This document shows positions 1 to 8,303 of a DNA stretch of 64,000 bases, piece after piece; the stretch's first letter is position 1; each line of letters begins with the position of its first letter. The stretch lies in the NCBI GenBank assembly GCA_030041045.1, contig JASHOQ010000078.1:1-64000 (forward strand), in the 5' to 3' direction. The translations under genes were made by a program, and so were the position numbers. Below the pieces are notes generated by a model. It worked only from the letters and a program-made list of their open reading frames with translations, was not told where the DNA came from and ran no database searches. This DNA is from Acidobacteriaceae bacterium (lineage in GTDB: Bacteria; Acidobacteriota; Terriglobia; Terriglobales; Acidobacteriaceae).

Positions 1-1338
1 CCGCTAGACGCAGATGTAGTGGAGTCGCTTGCCAAGGCATACATCGCGGAAAAATACCCATCTTTTATTGGCTTTGGCGAAGCCGATACGGAAACGTTCC
101 CCCCAAAGAGATACATCGACAAACTTGTTGATGCAGTACCAGTCAACAGGTCGGCTATACCTACACGTTTCAATCTCACAAGTGCAGCGCCGTTGCCGCA
201 GAAATACCAAAAAGCAAAACCGAAGGAGCTAGTGTTTAAGCTGGCGTCGGAGATCCCAATGGAGAGACTGGAGTGGTTGTTTGAAGGCTATCTTGCTAAA
301 CGCAAGCTGTCATTGTTGGCGGGGTATGGCGGAATTGGGAAGAGTTCAATCGCGCTGCTATGGGCTGCTATTGTGAGCAATGGCGCTACGTTTCCAGACG
401 GCACACCTGTAGTTGAAGGCAAAGTCATCATCTGGTCAGCGGAGGACACGGCGTCAGATACCATCGTTCCGCGTTTGGTTGCAGCGGGAGCGAAACTTGA
501 GAACATTCTCATTATCAGGGGAACTAGAGACGCAGACACAGGAGAAGGTATTCCATTCGACCCCGCGACAGACATTCCAATCATTGTCAAGGCGATGGAT
601 GCAACTGGATTCAAACTTTCCATCGGGCTTGTGATTATTGATCCCATCGTCTCAGCCGTTGCAGGAGACTCGCATCAGGGCAATCAGGTCAGACGCTCAT
701 TGCAGCCGATTGTGGACCTTGCTGACAGCATGAATTGCGCCGTTCTCGGCTTAACGCATTTCAGGAAGGATTCAGTTGGACAGCGGACGGATGAACGTGT
801 CCTTGGGTCTATTCAATTCGTCAATCTCGCACGCTGTGTTATTGCTGCTTCAAAGAACAAATCCACCGGGCGCTGCGTAATCGTACCCACAAAATACAAC
901 AACGCAGATGATTCCAACCGGGGCTACGAATACCACATCGAAGCCGCTAGCCTCCCAGCGCCGGATCATGGCCAGCCAATCAAAACCAGCAAGATTGTAT
1001 GGGGCGAATCCATCGAGGGAACAGCGGATGAAATTCTGGCCAGTGTTGAAGTCGCACCTGAAAAAGACGGGGATACTGGCTTTAGGCTGGACTCGAAGGC
1101 GTTTGAAGCCGCAACCTTCTTGAAGTTCATGCTGCATCATGGCCCCAAACCGGTCACTGAAATTGAGGACATTGCGAGAACCTACGCGATGTTGAGCAAG
1201 ACAACGATTGTGCGTGCATTCAAGGCGTTGAACGGAATCGTTGACAGGCAGGGATTCCAAGGAAAGGTTTGCTGGCGTCTGCCACAGCAGTTTCTTATTG
1301 ATGCTTCCGACATTCCTCCCGTTCAAAAATCATCGTAG
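1..1338 (+). CDS. P-loop ATPase of a mobile element (RepA/DnaB-like, AAA_25 type), 5' partial
   Basis: The frame is open from base 1, so the true N-terminus lies outside the window; a GTG at 19 is only an internal candidate start. The protein has a P-loop NTPase fold with Walker A GYGGIGKSS about 110 residues into the visible part and a Walker B-like strand GLVIIDP. This is the layout of RepA/DnaB-type replication ATPases that often sit next to or are fused to a primase in plasmids, phages and integrative elements; the missing part may carry the primase. The C-terminal 100 residues look like a winged-helix region (CLVR-type motif not assignable). Its neighbour is an integrase, and its codon use is more AT-rich than the rest of the window, so it is probably element cargo. 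The replication role is inferred. Confidence 0.75.
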   Translation, partial: PLDADVVESLAKAYIAEKYPSFIGFGEADTETFPPKRYIDKLVDAVPVNRSAIPTRFNLTSAAPLPQKYQKAKPKELVFKLASEIPMERLEWLFEGYLAKRKLSLLAGYGGIGKSSIALLWAAIVSNGATFPDGTPVVEGKVIIWSAEDTASDTIVPRLVAAGAKLENILIIRGTRDADTGEGIPFDPATDIPIIVKAMDATGFKLSIGLVIIDPIVSAVAGDSHQGNQVRRSLQPIVDLADSMNCAVLGLTHFRKDSVGQRTDERVLGSIQFVNLARCVIAASKNKSTGRCVIVPTKYNNADDSNRGYEYHIEAASLPAPDHGQPIKTSKIVWGESIEGTADEILASVEVAPEKDGDTGFRLDSKAFEAATFLKFMLHHGPKPVTEIEDIARTYAMLSKTTIVRAFKALNGIVDRQGFQGKVCWRLPQQFLIDASDIPPVQKSS

Positions 1339-1736
1339 AAGTCTCGACCTTGACGCAACTTTTATGATTTGTATGAGGGACATTGGGGCAGTATGGGAAA
1401 CGGTCTACATACCTCTCCATACAAATCAAGAATTGACCGTCAAGGTCGCAAAAACTGCATCGTCTAATGTGGGCAAGACATTGTTGAGCGACTTGAATTG
1501 AGTGTCAAAATCTGTCAGAGGCGATTTGCGGGAGGGAAGGTGGTAGACACTTCACGCTTACGCGGTGTTTTGCGCCGGGCAAAATTTTCAATAGCTCCGT
1601 TGTTAGAGACAATGAAAAGCCAGCGCCCGGAACTGCAACGCTGGCTTCAATTCGGTACATTTGCAGGTACGCTTCAGCAGCCGTAACAATCAAGCGATGG
1701 ACAACAGGACACTTCCACGCCAAGTAGTAATTCCAA
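1339..1736. other. Intergenic stretch of the integrative element, no gene recognised
   Basis: About 400 bases between the ATPase and the convergent integrase. Short open frames exist here but have no ribosome binding site or recognisable product. The only clear structure is the stem-loop at 1617-1647, annotated separately. Confidence 0.5.
1617..1647 (-). terminator. Rho-independent terminator downstream of the integrase
   Basis: Perfect 9-bp stem AAGCCAGCG (1617-1625) with CGCTGGCTT (1639-1647). On the minus strand the stem is followed by TTTTCATTG. It lies about 90 bases past the integrase stop; with the weaker tail on the plus strand it may also stop readthrough from the ATPase gene. Confidence 0.65.
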
Positions 1737-2930
1737 TCAAGAATTGATTGGTGCTTTCCATTGCTGCTCCAAGTAGTCTGCCCACTCTTGCATCATTGTT
1801 GCGCGCGGCTCCAAGTAGAGAGCATGGTTGTACGCTGCGCTGACAGCATTGCGCTGCGCGTGTGCAAGCTGCAATTCGATGTGGGCATGTTCATAGCCCT
1901 TTTCATGCAGGATCGTGCTTGCCAATCCCCTGAAGCCGTGTCCTGTCATGCGTCCCTTGTAGCCAATGCGTTCAATGGCCTTCAGGATCGTGTTGTTGCT
2001 CATTGGCTGCTCTTTGTTGCGGTCACCGGGCAGCAGCCATTTCGTGTGACCTGTGAGCCTGTGGAGCGTTTGAAGCGTCTCTACAGCCTGTTTGGACAAC
2101 GGCACGATATGCGGTGTTCTCATCTTCATGCGCTCCGCTGGAATATCCCAACGCGCATTGTCCAAGTCAAACTCTGACCATGGTGCGCCGATCAATTCGC
2201 TGGTGCGCACAAACGTCAGCGCCATTAGCCAGATTGCAAGGCGCGTTACGTGAGTACCGGGATACACTTCCAACGCTTTCAAGAACTCCGGTAGCTGCTT
2301 TGCATCAATGCGCGCGTAATTGGTTTCCTGTCCAGCCTTGAGAACGTCGCTAGGTTTGAAGTCAGCAGTTGGACTCCGTTTCGTATAGCCATGAGCAACG
2401 GCATAGCGGAATATCTGACCTGTTGTTTCGTATGCGCGCTTCGCAATGTTCCGCACTCCACGATCCTGAATCGCCTTGAGCATTGCCACTACTTCAGGCG
2501 CTTCAATATCGGCAATGGAACGCTCACCAATGCGAGGGAGAATGTCAGCCTTCACCCGGCGTTCAACATAGTCAGCATGGCGCTCTGACTTCCCTTCACG
2601 CCAGTGGTCAAGCCAGAGTTGGAACACATCCGCAAAGGTGGTCTGTTTCGCGTCCTGAGCCTGCTTGCGGGCCTTACGGTCGGCCATTGGGTCAATGCCG
2701 TCAGCGAGCAGCTTACGGGCCTTGTCATGGCGCTCTCTGGCTTGTGCAAGCGACACATCGGGATAACCGCCCAATGCCATCAGCTTTGGCTTCCCCTCGA
2801 AACGGTACTGGTAGCGCCAGAGCCGTCCCCCTGTAGGCGCGACATGAAGGTACAGCCCGCGCGCGTCTGTCAGCTTCACCGGCTTAGGCCCCGGCTTGGC
2901 CTTCTTCACTGCTGTATCGGTCAAATTCAT
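1737..2930 (-). CDS. int: Tyrosine recombinase/integrase, DUF4102 N-terminus (P4-type)
   Basis: A 397-residue site-specific recombinase of the P4-integrase family. The N-terminal DUF4102 (Arm-DNA-binding) domain covers about residues 1-85, the core-binding domain 95-195, and the catalytic domain 205-385. All catalytic positions can be placed: R242 (FVRTSEL), H331 and R334 (HGFR), H357 (LAHAQ) and the nucleophile Y367 (AAYNH). Length is normal for the family. The start is the ATG at 2930 with an AGGTA element about 8 nt upstream. The gene begins about 170 bases from the 3' end of a tRNA-Ser gene and is transcribed away from it, as is usual for elements inserted at the 3' end of a tRNA. It should catalyse integration and excision of the element. 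Confidence 0.93.
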   Translation of the reverse strand: MNLTDTAVKKAKPGPKPVKLTDARGLYLHVAPTGGRLWRYQYRFEGKPKLMALGGYPDVSLAQARERHDKARKLLADGIDPMADRKARKQAQDAKQTTFADVFQLWLDHWREGKSERHADYVERRVKADILPRIGERSIADIEAPEVVAMLKAIQDRGVRNIAKRAYETTGQIFRYAVAHGYTKRSPTADFKPSDVLKAGQETNYARIDAKQLPEFLKALEVYPGTHVTRLAIWLMALTFVRTSELIGAPWSEFDLDNARWDIPAERMKMRTPHIVPLSKQAVETLQTLHRLTGHTKWLLPGDRNKEQPMSNNTILKAIERIGYKGRMTGHGFRGLASTILHEKGYEHAHIELQLAHAQRNAVSAAYNHALYLEPRATMMQEWADYLEQQWKAPINS

Positions 2931-2934
2931 AAAT

Positions 2935-2977
2935 ATACCTACACTCCCAGAACAGAGTACCGTAGAAAATACCTACA
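2935..2977. repeat. Direct repeats upstream of int, possible recombinase arm or Xis sites
   Basis: The 9-mer ATACCTACA occurs at 2935-2943 and 2969-2977, 34 bases apart, between the integrase start and the tRNA attachment site. A related AGGTAGA occurs at about 2994-3000 in the other orientation. Repeats in this position are typical of arm-type integrase or excisionase binding sites; that role is inferred from position only. Confidence 0.4.
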
Positions 2978-3101
2978 GTAAAACGGCGCTTCAGGTAGAC
3001 GCAGGGAGATGAGTGAAGGCGGGAATCTCTCGTATATCGCTTATTCTAAATGACTAATGTAGACAATGGGAGACGAGAAGAGACGGCTGGAGACTGTATC
3101 G

Positions 3102-3191
3102 TGGCGGAGGGAGAGGGATTCGAACCCCCGGTACCCTTTCAGGCACAACGGTTTTCAAGACCGCCGGTATCAACCGCTCACCCATCCCTCC
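3102..3191 (-). tRNA. tRNA-Ser (anticodon UGA), integration site of the element
   Basis: Read on the minus strand, the acceptor GGAGGGA (from 3191) pairs with TCCCTCC, followed by discriminator G and an encoded CCA at 3104-3102. The anticodon loop is CTTGAAA with anticodon TGA, the T-loop is TTCGAAT, and there is a long class II variable arm. Length is 90 nt with CCA. The 3' end faces the integrase gene, which fits use of this tRNA as attB. The other attachment copy would lie upstream of base 1. Confidence 0.95.
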
Positions 3192-3253
3192 GCGCGCAGC
3201 GCAAGCGACGACTGCTTCTTAGTTTACTGCAACTGCGTTGATTGCCGTGCGCA

Positions 3254-3790
3254 CTAAAGCCCCTCCAGCACATCGGCCACGAGCTGCCGCGCGAACTCGC
3301 GCGAAAGCCGCTGGACGGCGGCCGGATCCTCCTCGAGAAACGTGGGCAGATCGATGGTGGACTGATATTGCTGGCGGTAGGTGTAGTTATTGTTCTGGTA
3401 GAGCACGCGTCCGTCGCGGTCCTTCAGCGTGACCGAGACGATGATGGTAATGAGAAAGCTCGAAGACTGCTGCGTGGCGGAGTTGTAAGTCAGCGGCGTA
3501 ACCACTTCCTTGAGGACGGTCCCGTGGAGCACGGCGTCCGCGTCCCCGCTTGCGGAGGGCGTAACCCGGAAGCGTGTGCGCGCAGCGAACTCGCGGATGA
3601 CCGCCTCGGTCATGGCTGACTCGGTGCCGTAAAGCTCCGTGCGCGTCTCGAAAACGGGCACGGAAAGCGTGTGCACATCGGGAGGCAGGTGCGCGGCCGC
3701 GCCCAGCGTGTGATAGCCGCATCCGCTCAGGCCGGCGAGGAAAGCGAACGTCAGCGCTGGAAGCGGGAGCCGGATGCCAAGCGGACGCAT
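3254..3790 (-). CDS. lptE: LPS-assembly lipoprotein LptE family
   Basis: A 178-residue lipoprotein with a type II signal sequence ending in lipobox LSGC (Cys at about residue 24), then the LptE signature region: GYHTLG, an N-terminal strand with SVPVF, and a long amphipathic helix with EAVIREFAARTRFRV. LptE plugs the LptD barrel and guides lipopolysaccharide to the outer membrane surface. Acidobacterial LptE proteins are divergent, so the call rests on the GYH-PP-VP-F pattern and the size. The ATG at 3790 has no Shine-Dalgarno, but TAAGAT ends exactly 6 nt upstream (minus strand), suggesting a leaderless transcript. No lptD is nearby. Confidence 0.78.
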   Translation of the reverse strand: MRPLGIRLPLPALTFAFLAGLSGCGYHTLGAAAHLPPDVHTLSVPVFETRTELYGTESAMTEAVIREFAARTRFRVTPSASGDADAVLHGTVLKEVVTPLTYNSATQQSSSFLITIIVSVTLKDRDGRVLYQNNNYTYRQQYQSTIDLPTFLEEDPAAVQRLSREFARQLVADVLEGL

Positions 3791-3809
3791 GATGCCATCT
3801 TAATCTTCC

Positions 3810-4649
3810 TCACCGCCACGCCGTTGCCATCATTCCCAAGCCCGGTGTCGCCAGTTGCAGGCCATCCGCGCGGGTTGTGAAGTAGAGCGCGTTGAGCTGC
3901 TCGCTGCCGCGCAGCTCGATGCAGCTGAAACCAGCCGCTCTCAGCTCCAGTTCCAGAGTCTGCGGCGTAAAGAACAGCCGGAAGGGTTCGCCGGCCCGAG
4001 CCACGCGCGCCGCCAGCCAATGAAAGGCCAGCCGTTGCGTGAGCTTCAGCGCCTCCGGCGCAAACGCAAAGTCGAAGACCACGCCGCTTCCTGCAGGCAG
4101 CCGGGCAACGGTTTCGAGCGTGGCGCGGAAGGCTTCGAGAGTAAGGTACGGCGCCACGCCCAGCCAGCCGAAGAAGGCGGGCTGCGCGAAATCGACTCCG
4201 CCTTCCTCAAGCCCCTCGGCAAGCGCCTTGCGCTCGAAGTCGAGGGGAACGTAGCGCACATTGGCCGGCGGCGCGATGCCGGCCTCGGCCAGCAGTGTCC
4301 GCTTCCACGCCTGCGTTGAGGGAAAATCCACCTCAAATACACGCAACTGCGGAAATGGATTGCGGTAGGCGAAGGTGTCGAGTCCCGCACCGAGAAGCAC
4401 GTACTGACTAACTCCCTGCGCAGTCGCCAGGGCGAGCTGGTCCTCCGCGAAGCGGCTGCGCGCGGCCATGTACGCGCGGAAGGCCCGTGCGACCGGATGC
4501 ATTTCGCGCTTCGGATCGAAGACAAACTGCGCCCCCAGCAACGGAACCGCGACGGGATCGTCGAGAACCGGCGGTTGGTCGAGCACCTGGTGAACGGCGC
4601 GACGCTGGGCCACGCGAAACGCAGTCGTGCTGGCGCGGCCAGCCTCCAT
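3810..4649 (-). CDS. SAM-dependent methyltransferase, TIGR00027 (leucine carboxyl methyltransferase-like) family
   Basis: The product has the fold of the PPM1/TIGR00027 class I methyltransferases: an N-terminal helix (ASTTAFRVAQRRA), the LDQPPVLDDP element, and the SAM-binding loop VLLGAGLDTFAYR followed by the acidic strand VFEVDFP. The natural substrate of this family in non-actinobacteria is unknown. I prefer the ATG at 4649 because family members begin near this residue and a TACACT hexamer lies exactly 6 nt upstream on the minus strand; an in-frame ATG at 4727 would add 26 unconserved residues and place the start 6 bases from the divergent gene. The start is uncertain; the family is not. 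Confidence 0.85.
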   Translation of the reverse strand: MEAGRASTTAFRVAQRRAVHQVLDQPPVLDDPVAVPLLGAQFVFDPKREMHPVARAFRAYMAARSRFAEDQLALATAQGVSQYVLLGAGLDTFAYRNPFPQLRVFEVDFPSTQAWKRTLLAEAGIAPPANVRYVPLDFERKALAEGLEEGGVDFAQPAFFGWLGVAPYLTLEAFRATLETVARLPAGSGVVFDFAFAPEALKLTQRLAFHWLAARVARAGEPFRLFFTPQTLELELRAAGFSCIELRGSEQLNALYFTTRADGLQLATPGLGMMATAWR

Positions 4650-4733
4650 TTCTGGAGTGTACCAACGCGGCTCCGGGGCCCATCTCTGCGGCATCCCGAC
4701 ACGCGTATCCGCACGCGGGCGTAGCATGTTGCC

Positions 4734-5189
4734 ATGAACTGGAGCACAAGCTGGAACGCGAGCTGGATTGGATGGGCTCTGCTGTCAGCCCTTTTTGCCG
4801 CAGCCACGGCGCTGCTGGCCAAAGTCGGCGTGGAGCACGTCGACTCCAACCTGGCTACGGCGCTGCGCACCACGGTTGTCGTCTTCTTTACCTGGGGCAT
4901 CGCACTCGCCCTGGGCAAGCATGGCGAGATCCGCTCGCTTTTCCAACCTGTTGACCGGCGCACGCTCGTCTATCTCGGACTTTCGGGAGTGGCCACGGGG
5001 CTTTCCTGGCTTTGCTACTTCCGCGCCCTCCAGCTCGGTCCGGCCTCGCGCGTGGCCCCGCTGGACAAGCTCTCCGTTCCTCTGGTCATGCTCCTGGCCT
5101 GGCTGCTGCTGGGCGAGAAGATGAATGCCGCCGCGGTGATTGGAGGGGCGCTCATCACCGCCGGCGCCGTGGTCATGGTATTGAGCTGA
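4734..5189 (+). CDS. Single-domain EamA-type membrane transporter
   Basis: A 151-residue membrane protein with about five hydrophobic segments, consistent with one EamA domain (five helices) rather than the usual two. Motifs such as LSGVATGLSWLCYFRALQLGPASRVAPLDKLSVP and LLGEKM (the latter typical near the last helix of an EamA repeat) support the assignment. Such half-size proteins normally act as dimers; the substrate is unknown. The ATG at 4734 lacks a Shine-Dalgarno, and a TAGCAT hexamer (4722-4727) ends 6 nt upstream, suggesting leaderless expression. It is divergent from the methyltransferase and followed closely by aroK. Confidence 0.85.
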   Translation: MNWSTSWNASWIGWALLSALFAAATALLAKVGVEHVDSNLATALRTTVVVFFTWGIALALGKHGEIRSLFQPVDRRTLVYLGLSGVATGLSWLCYFRALQLGPASRVAPLDKLSVPLVMLLAWLLLGEKMNAAAVIGGALITAGAVVMVLS

Positions 5190-5208
5190 GATCCCTATAC
5201 TGGAGTCA

Positions 5209-5784
5209 GTGACCACGGTGGTGAAAACTTCGAATACCCGAGCCGGTGCGCACCACCGCATCGTCCTGACCGGCTTCATGGGCTCGGGGAAAAGCACCGT
5301 GGGTCCGATGGTGGCCGGGAAGCTCGGCTGGCGGTTCGTTGACGCCGACGATGTGATCGAAGCCGAGTCCGGCTGCAGCATCGCCGAGATCTTTGCCCGC
5401 CACGGCGAAGCCGCCTTCCGCGAGCGCGAGCGCGCCGTCATTGCCCGGCTGGCCGAGGTGGATGGCCTGGTGCTGGCCCTCGGCGGCGGAGCGATTGAGC
5501 ATGCCGAGACGCGCGCGCTGCTGCTCTCCGCGCCCGGCACGCTGCTCGTCCATCTTGAAGTCCAGCTTGAAACCACGCTCAAGCGCTGCCGGGGCACCGA
5601 GGGTACGCGGCCGATTCTTGCCGACCGCGCCAACCTGGAACGGCGCTACGCCCGCCGCCTGCCGCTTTACCGTGCGGCGCACATTTCCATTGCCGTGGAT
5701 GCGCTCACGCCGGATGAAGTGGCGCGGGCGGTGGTGAAAGCCGCGTTGTCGAGCCTTCGCCCGGCTCGGTCGCACGCATCGTAA
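5209..5784 (+). CDS. aroK: Shikimate kinase
   Basis: Phosphorylates shikimate with ATP in the chorismate pathway for aromatic amino acids. The 191-residue cytosolic protein has Walker A GFMGSGKST near the N-terminus, the shikimate-binding DADD (following WRFVDADDVIE), the Arg-containing FRERE segment, and the GGG loop (LALGGGA). The lid RGTEGTRPIL is also present. Length is slightly above the usual 170-175 owing to short extensions at both ends. The start is GTG at 5209; TATACT (5196-5201) ends 7 nt upstream and GGAG is only 3 nt from the start, so the mRNA is either leaderless or has a very short leader. It lies 19 bases behind the EamA gene. Confidence 0.93.
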   Translation: MTTVVKTSNTRAGAHHRIVLTGFMGSGKSTVGPMVAGKLGWRFVDADDVIEAESGCSIAEIFARHGEAAFRERERAVIARLAEVDGLVLALGGGAIEHAETRALLLSAPGTLLVHLEVQLETTLKRCRGTEGTRPILADRANLERRYARRLPLYRAAHISIAVDALTPDEVARAVVKAALSSLRPARSHAS

Positions 5785-5869
5785 GACCTGCGCCGAAACC
5801 GCGGAACGGCCGATTTTTGAGTCAATGCCTGCAGCGCAGAGCTGTGTGCCGCGTGAGGTGCAGCCGCTT

Positions 5870-6652
5870 TCAGCCGCCGCGCCGCGCCTTGCCATTCCCG
5901 GAAGAGATACTCTGCCCGGCACGCACCAGCAGGCAGGTGACGTTGTCCTGGCCGCCGGCCTGGTTGGCCGCGCCCACCAGCCGGGCGCAGAGGGCATCGA
6001 GGGGAAGACCGAGGCGGAGGATGGACTCAAGAAGCGGATCGGAGAGCTCGCGGGTGAGGCCATCGGAACAGAGGAGAAAAAGATCGCCGGGCTCGGTCTC
6101 GAGTTCGAAGACATCGGGCGTGACCTGGCTCTGCGTGCCCAGCGCGCGTGTAATCACATTGCGCAGCGGAGAACGCTCGGCCTCAGCGCGGCTCATGCGT
6201 CCGGCGCGCACCTGCTCTTCCACGTGCGAGTGATCCACCGTGATCTGTTCCAGGCGATCCTGGCGCAGGCGGTAGCCGCGGCTGTCGCCGACGTTCAAAA
6301 ACCAGGCGCGGCGATCGTCGGTGAGAAGAAGCACCATGGTGGTGCCCATGCCGCTCAGTTTGTGATTGCGCCGGGCGCGGGAAAAGATGGCCTGATTGGC
6401 CGCATCGATGGCGCGCTCGGCTTCTTCGCGCGTGGGTCCTCGAGAGGCGCTGCCGGCAAGCAGGCGCATCAGTTCATCCACGGCCAGGGAGCTGGCGACC
6501 TCGCCGGCGGCTGCGCCGCCCATTCCGTCGCAGACCACGTAGACACCGCGCTCGACGGAGTAACCGAACGCGTCTTCGTTGGAAGAACGTTTGCGGCCCA
6601 GATCGCTTTCTGCCGCGGCCGAGTAAGCAACCGCGGTCTTCTCCGAAATCAT
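5870..6652 (-). CDS. PP2C-type Ser/Thr protein phosphatase (Stp1/PrpC-like)
   Basis: A metal-dependent phosphatase of the bacterial PP2C family that would dephosphorylate Ser/Thr residues modified by Hanks-type kinases. The conserved blocks are visible in order: RSSNEDAF, VVCDGMGG (metal-binding Asp), SGMGTTMV, NVGDSRGYR, DHSHVEEQ, CSDGLTR and AGGQDNVT. Length of 260 residues is typical. The start at 6652 is chosen because AGAGGT lies 6 nt upstream; a longer frame to 6748 has no such site and no family similarity. It is the last gene in the direction of the mre cluster, but no kinase is nearby. Confidence 0.92.
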   Translation of the reverse strand: MISEKTAVAYSAAAESDLGRKRSSNEDAFGYSVERGVYVVCDGMGGAAAGEVASSLAVDELMRLLAGSASRGPTREEAERAIDAANQAIFSRARRNHKLSGMGTTMVLLLTDDRRAWFLNVGDSRGYRLRQDRLEQITVDHSHVEEQVRAGRMSRAEAERSPLRNVITRALGTQSQVTPDVFELETEPGDLFLLCSDGLTRELSDPLLESILRLGLPLDALCARLVGAANQAGGQDNVTCLLVRAGQSISSGNGKARRGG

Positions 6653-6789
6653 GTGACCTCTTTGTCTTGCCTTCTGCCTCAAGGCGCCGGCGGCTTCTCT
6701 TGTGAGGCCGCCGCGGGCAGTGCGGGGCGCTCCGGCTCCTACGGGCAAGTTTACACAGAGACCCCGAGGCGCGGCCGCAGCCGATGCGC

Positions 6790-8205
6790 TTACTTACCCG
6801 CCGGTAACGGCAGCGGCAGGGCCTCCGGCAGCTCAAACACTTGGATGGCTCCGGCATTGAGAACGGCCACGCGCCGCCCGGAAGGGGAGATGGCCACGTT
6901 TCCTCCGGCGTCGAGCGCCGGGCTGGCCGGGGTTTCCAGTGCCAGGTCGCCGGTGGCGGCATCGTAGACGCTCACCCATTGGCCTTTGATGTCATCCGTG
7001 TCGAGAGGGGCATAGGTGTTGACGGAATGGGTAACGCCGAGCGTTTCGCGGGCGATGCGCAGTCCGCCGGACGCTACCGTAATTTCCGGCCAGATGGCGA
7101 CGGAAGGGATCTGGTCCGCCCAAAGACTGCGCCCGGAAGTGGTCATGGCCAGAACGGTTTCGCTGCCGTCGGAGGCGCACGTGGTCACCAGGAACTCGCT
7201 CTGGGAGACAAAGTCTTCCGTGGGATCGCAGTGGGAATCGACGCTGCCCATGATTTTTGCGCCGCCATTGAAGTAGCTCAGGTTCAGATTCCAGTTCCAG
7301 CCCTCGCTGCGCAGGTCTTCAATGTAGCCCTCGGAGTTGATGGGAAGATCCACGAGGGAGTGAGTTCGGGAGACCAGGATCACGTTGCCGGAGTCGCGGC
7401 GCAGAATGCGCACCACGGTGTCGGAGGTGCCGGCAGATCCGCCCGGATCTGACTGCGCGTCATCGCCGGAGGTGGAGGTGGAGGCGTCGGCGGAGGCGTC
7501 AGCGGCAGGAGCTTTGGCGTTCAGACTCGGGATATCGGCCGGCTTCGCCGTGGTTTTTTCCGGCTCGTGCGAGTTGGTGACGATATACTGCTCGGCCGGA
7601 TCCAGCGAGAGAGTGAGCAGGGGCCCTGGAAACTGCAGAAACGGCTTGAGTTCAAGATTCTCGTCGCCCACCTCCAGGTTGTTGCGGTCGCGCAGCAGGA
7701 AGTGGCTGTCGTTGAGCATCCACAGGTAGCGCGTGCGGTCGTGGAGGGTCCAGACCGTTTCCGCTTGGACGTTTCCCTGCGGAAGACCGAGGACTACGGC
7801 GCGAATCTGGCGCTCGTCGGTGGAGTTGCCGTTGGCCGGTTCGCGGTGGAGCAGCCCGGGCACGCGGAAGGTGAACAGCAGCTTGTCTTCGCCGATGAAG
7901 TCGAGCGATGCCAGGGTGTTGCGCGCGCCCAGATAGAGTGGGCCGGGCGGGGAGAATCCGAGAGGATCGACGGGGATCGACCAGGTGGGGGGAAGGGAAG
8001 GATCGGGCAGGAAACGATCGGGAATGAGCCGCGCTTTGATGGGCCTTTGCCGGCCATGATCCGTCTGCGCCGGCGCCTGGGCCAGGCCGCATGCCGCCAG
8101 CCACAAGGCCGCGATCAAGGTCATGCCCGCGCGCCAGGTCATGCCCGCGCGCCAGGTCAGGCCCGCGCGCCAGCCCGGGCCCGCTGCTGGTTTACGCCAC
8201 TCCAT
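6790..8205 (-). CDS. Predicted lipoprotein with propeller-like repeats, downstream of mreD
   Basis: A 471-residue exported protein of unknown function. The N-terminus contains MEWRKPAAGPGWR, then a WRAG(L/M)T motif repeated about three times, a hydrophobic segment and a lipobox LAAC, so it is probably a lipoprotein. The rest is a series of beta-rich blades (LASLDFIGEDKLLFTF, VWTLHDRTRYLWML, AVLNAGAIQVFELP) like WD40/PQQ-type propellers, with a low-complexity Ala/Ser/Asp linker around residue 240. The ATG at 8205 is preceded by AGGGAA with good spacing. It lies about 100 bases behind mreD on the same strand, which suggests co-transcription and a possible cell-envelope role; this is inference. 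Confidence 0.7.
   Translation of the reverse strand: MEWRKPAAGPGWRAGLTWRAGMTWRAGMTLIAALWLAACGLAQAPAQTDHGRQRPIKARLIPDRFLPDPSLPPTWSIPVDPLGFSPPGPLYLGARNTLASLDFIGEDKLLFTFRVPGLLHREPANGNSTDERQIRAVVLGLPQGNVQAETVWTLHDRTRYLWMLNDSHFLLRDRNNLEVGDENLELKPFLQFPGPLLTLSLDPAEQYIVTNSHEPEKTTAKPADIPSLNAKAPAADASADASTSTSGDDAQSDPGGSAGTSDTVVRILRRDSGNVILVSRTHSLVDLPINSEGYIEDLRSEGWNWNLNLSYFNGGAKIMGSVDSHCDPTEDFVSQSEFLVTTCASDGSETVLAMTTSGRSLWADQIPSVAIWPEITVASGGLRIARETLGVTHSVNTYAPLDTDDIKGQWVSVYDAATGDLALETPASPALDAGGNVAISPSGRRVAVLNAGAIQVFELPEALPLPLPAGK
8118..8171 (-). repeat. Three 18-bp tandem repeats inside the lipoprotein signal region
   Basis: The unit AGGTCATGCCCGCGCGCC (plus strand) occurs at 8118-8135, 8136-8153 and, with one change, 8154-8171. 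It encodes WRAG(L/M)T repeats in the n-region of the signal peptide. The unit is a multiple of three, so copy number can change without shifting frame. Confidence 0.85.
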
Positions 8206-8303
8206 CAGTTCCCTATTTTCGCGCAAGGCGGTGGTTTTGGGCAGGGCGGGCAATCCTAAGGGCGGGGCCTCGTTGAAACAGGGCGCCGGCTGCGCTGCAG
8301 CGC

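Noticed and set aside
8118-8171. Possible CRISPR-like repeats
   Set aside because: The 12-18 bp units are contiguous, without spacers, and encode protein; no CRISPR array or cas gene was seen in the window.
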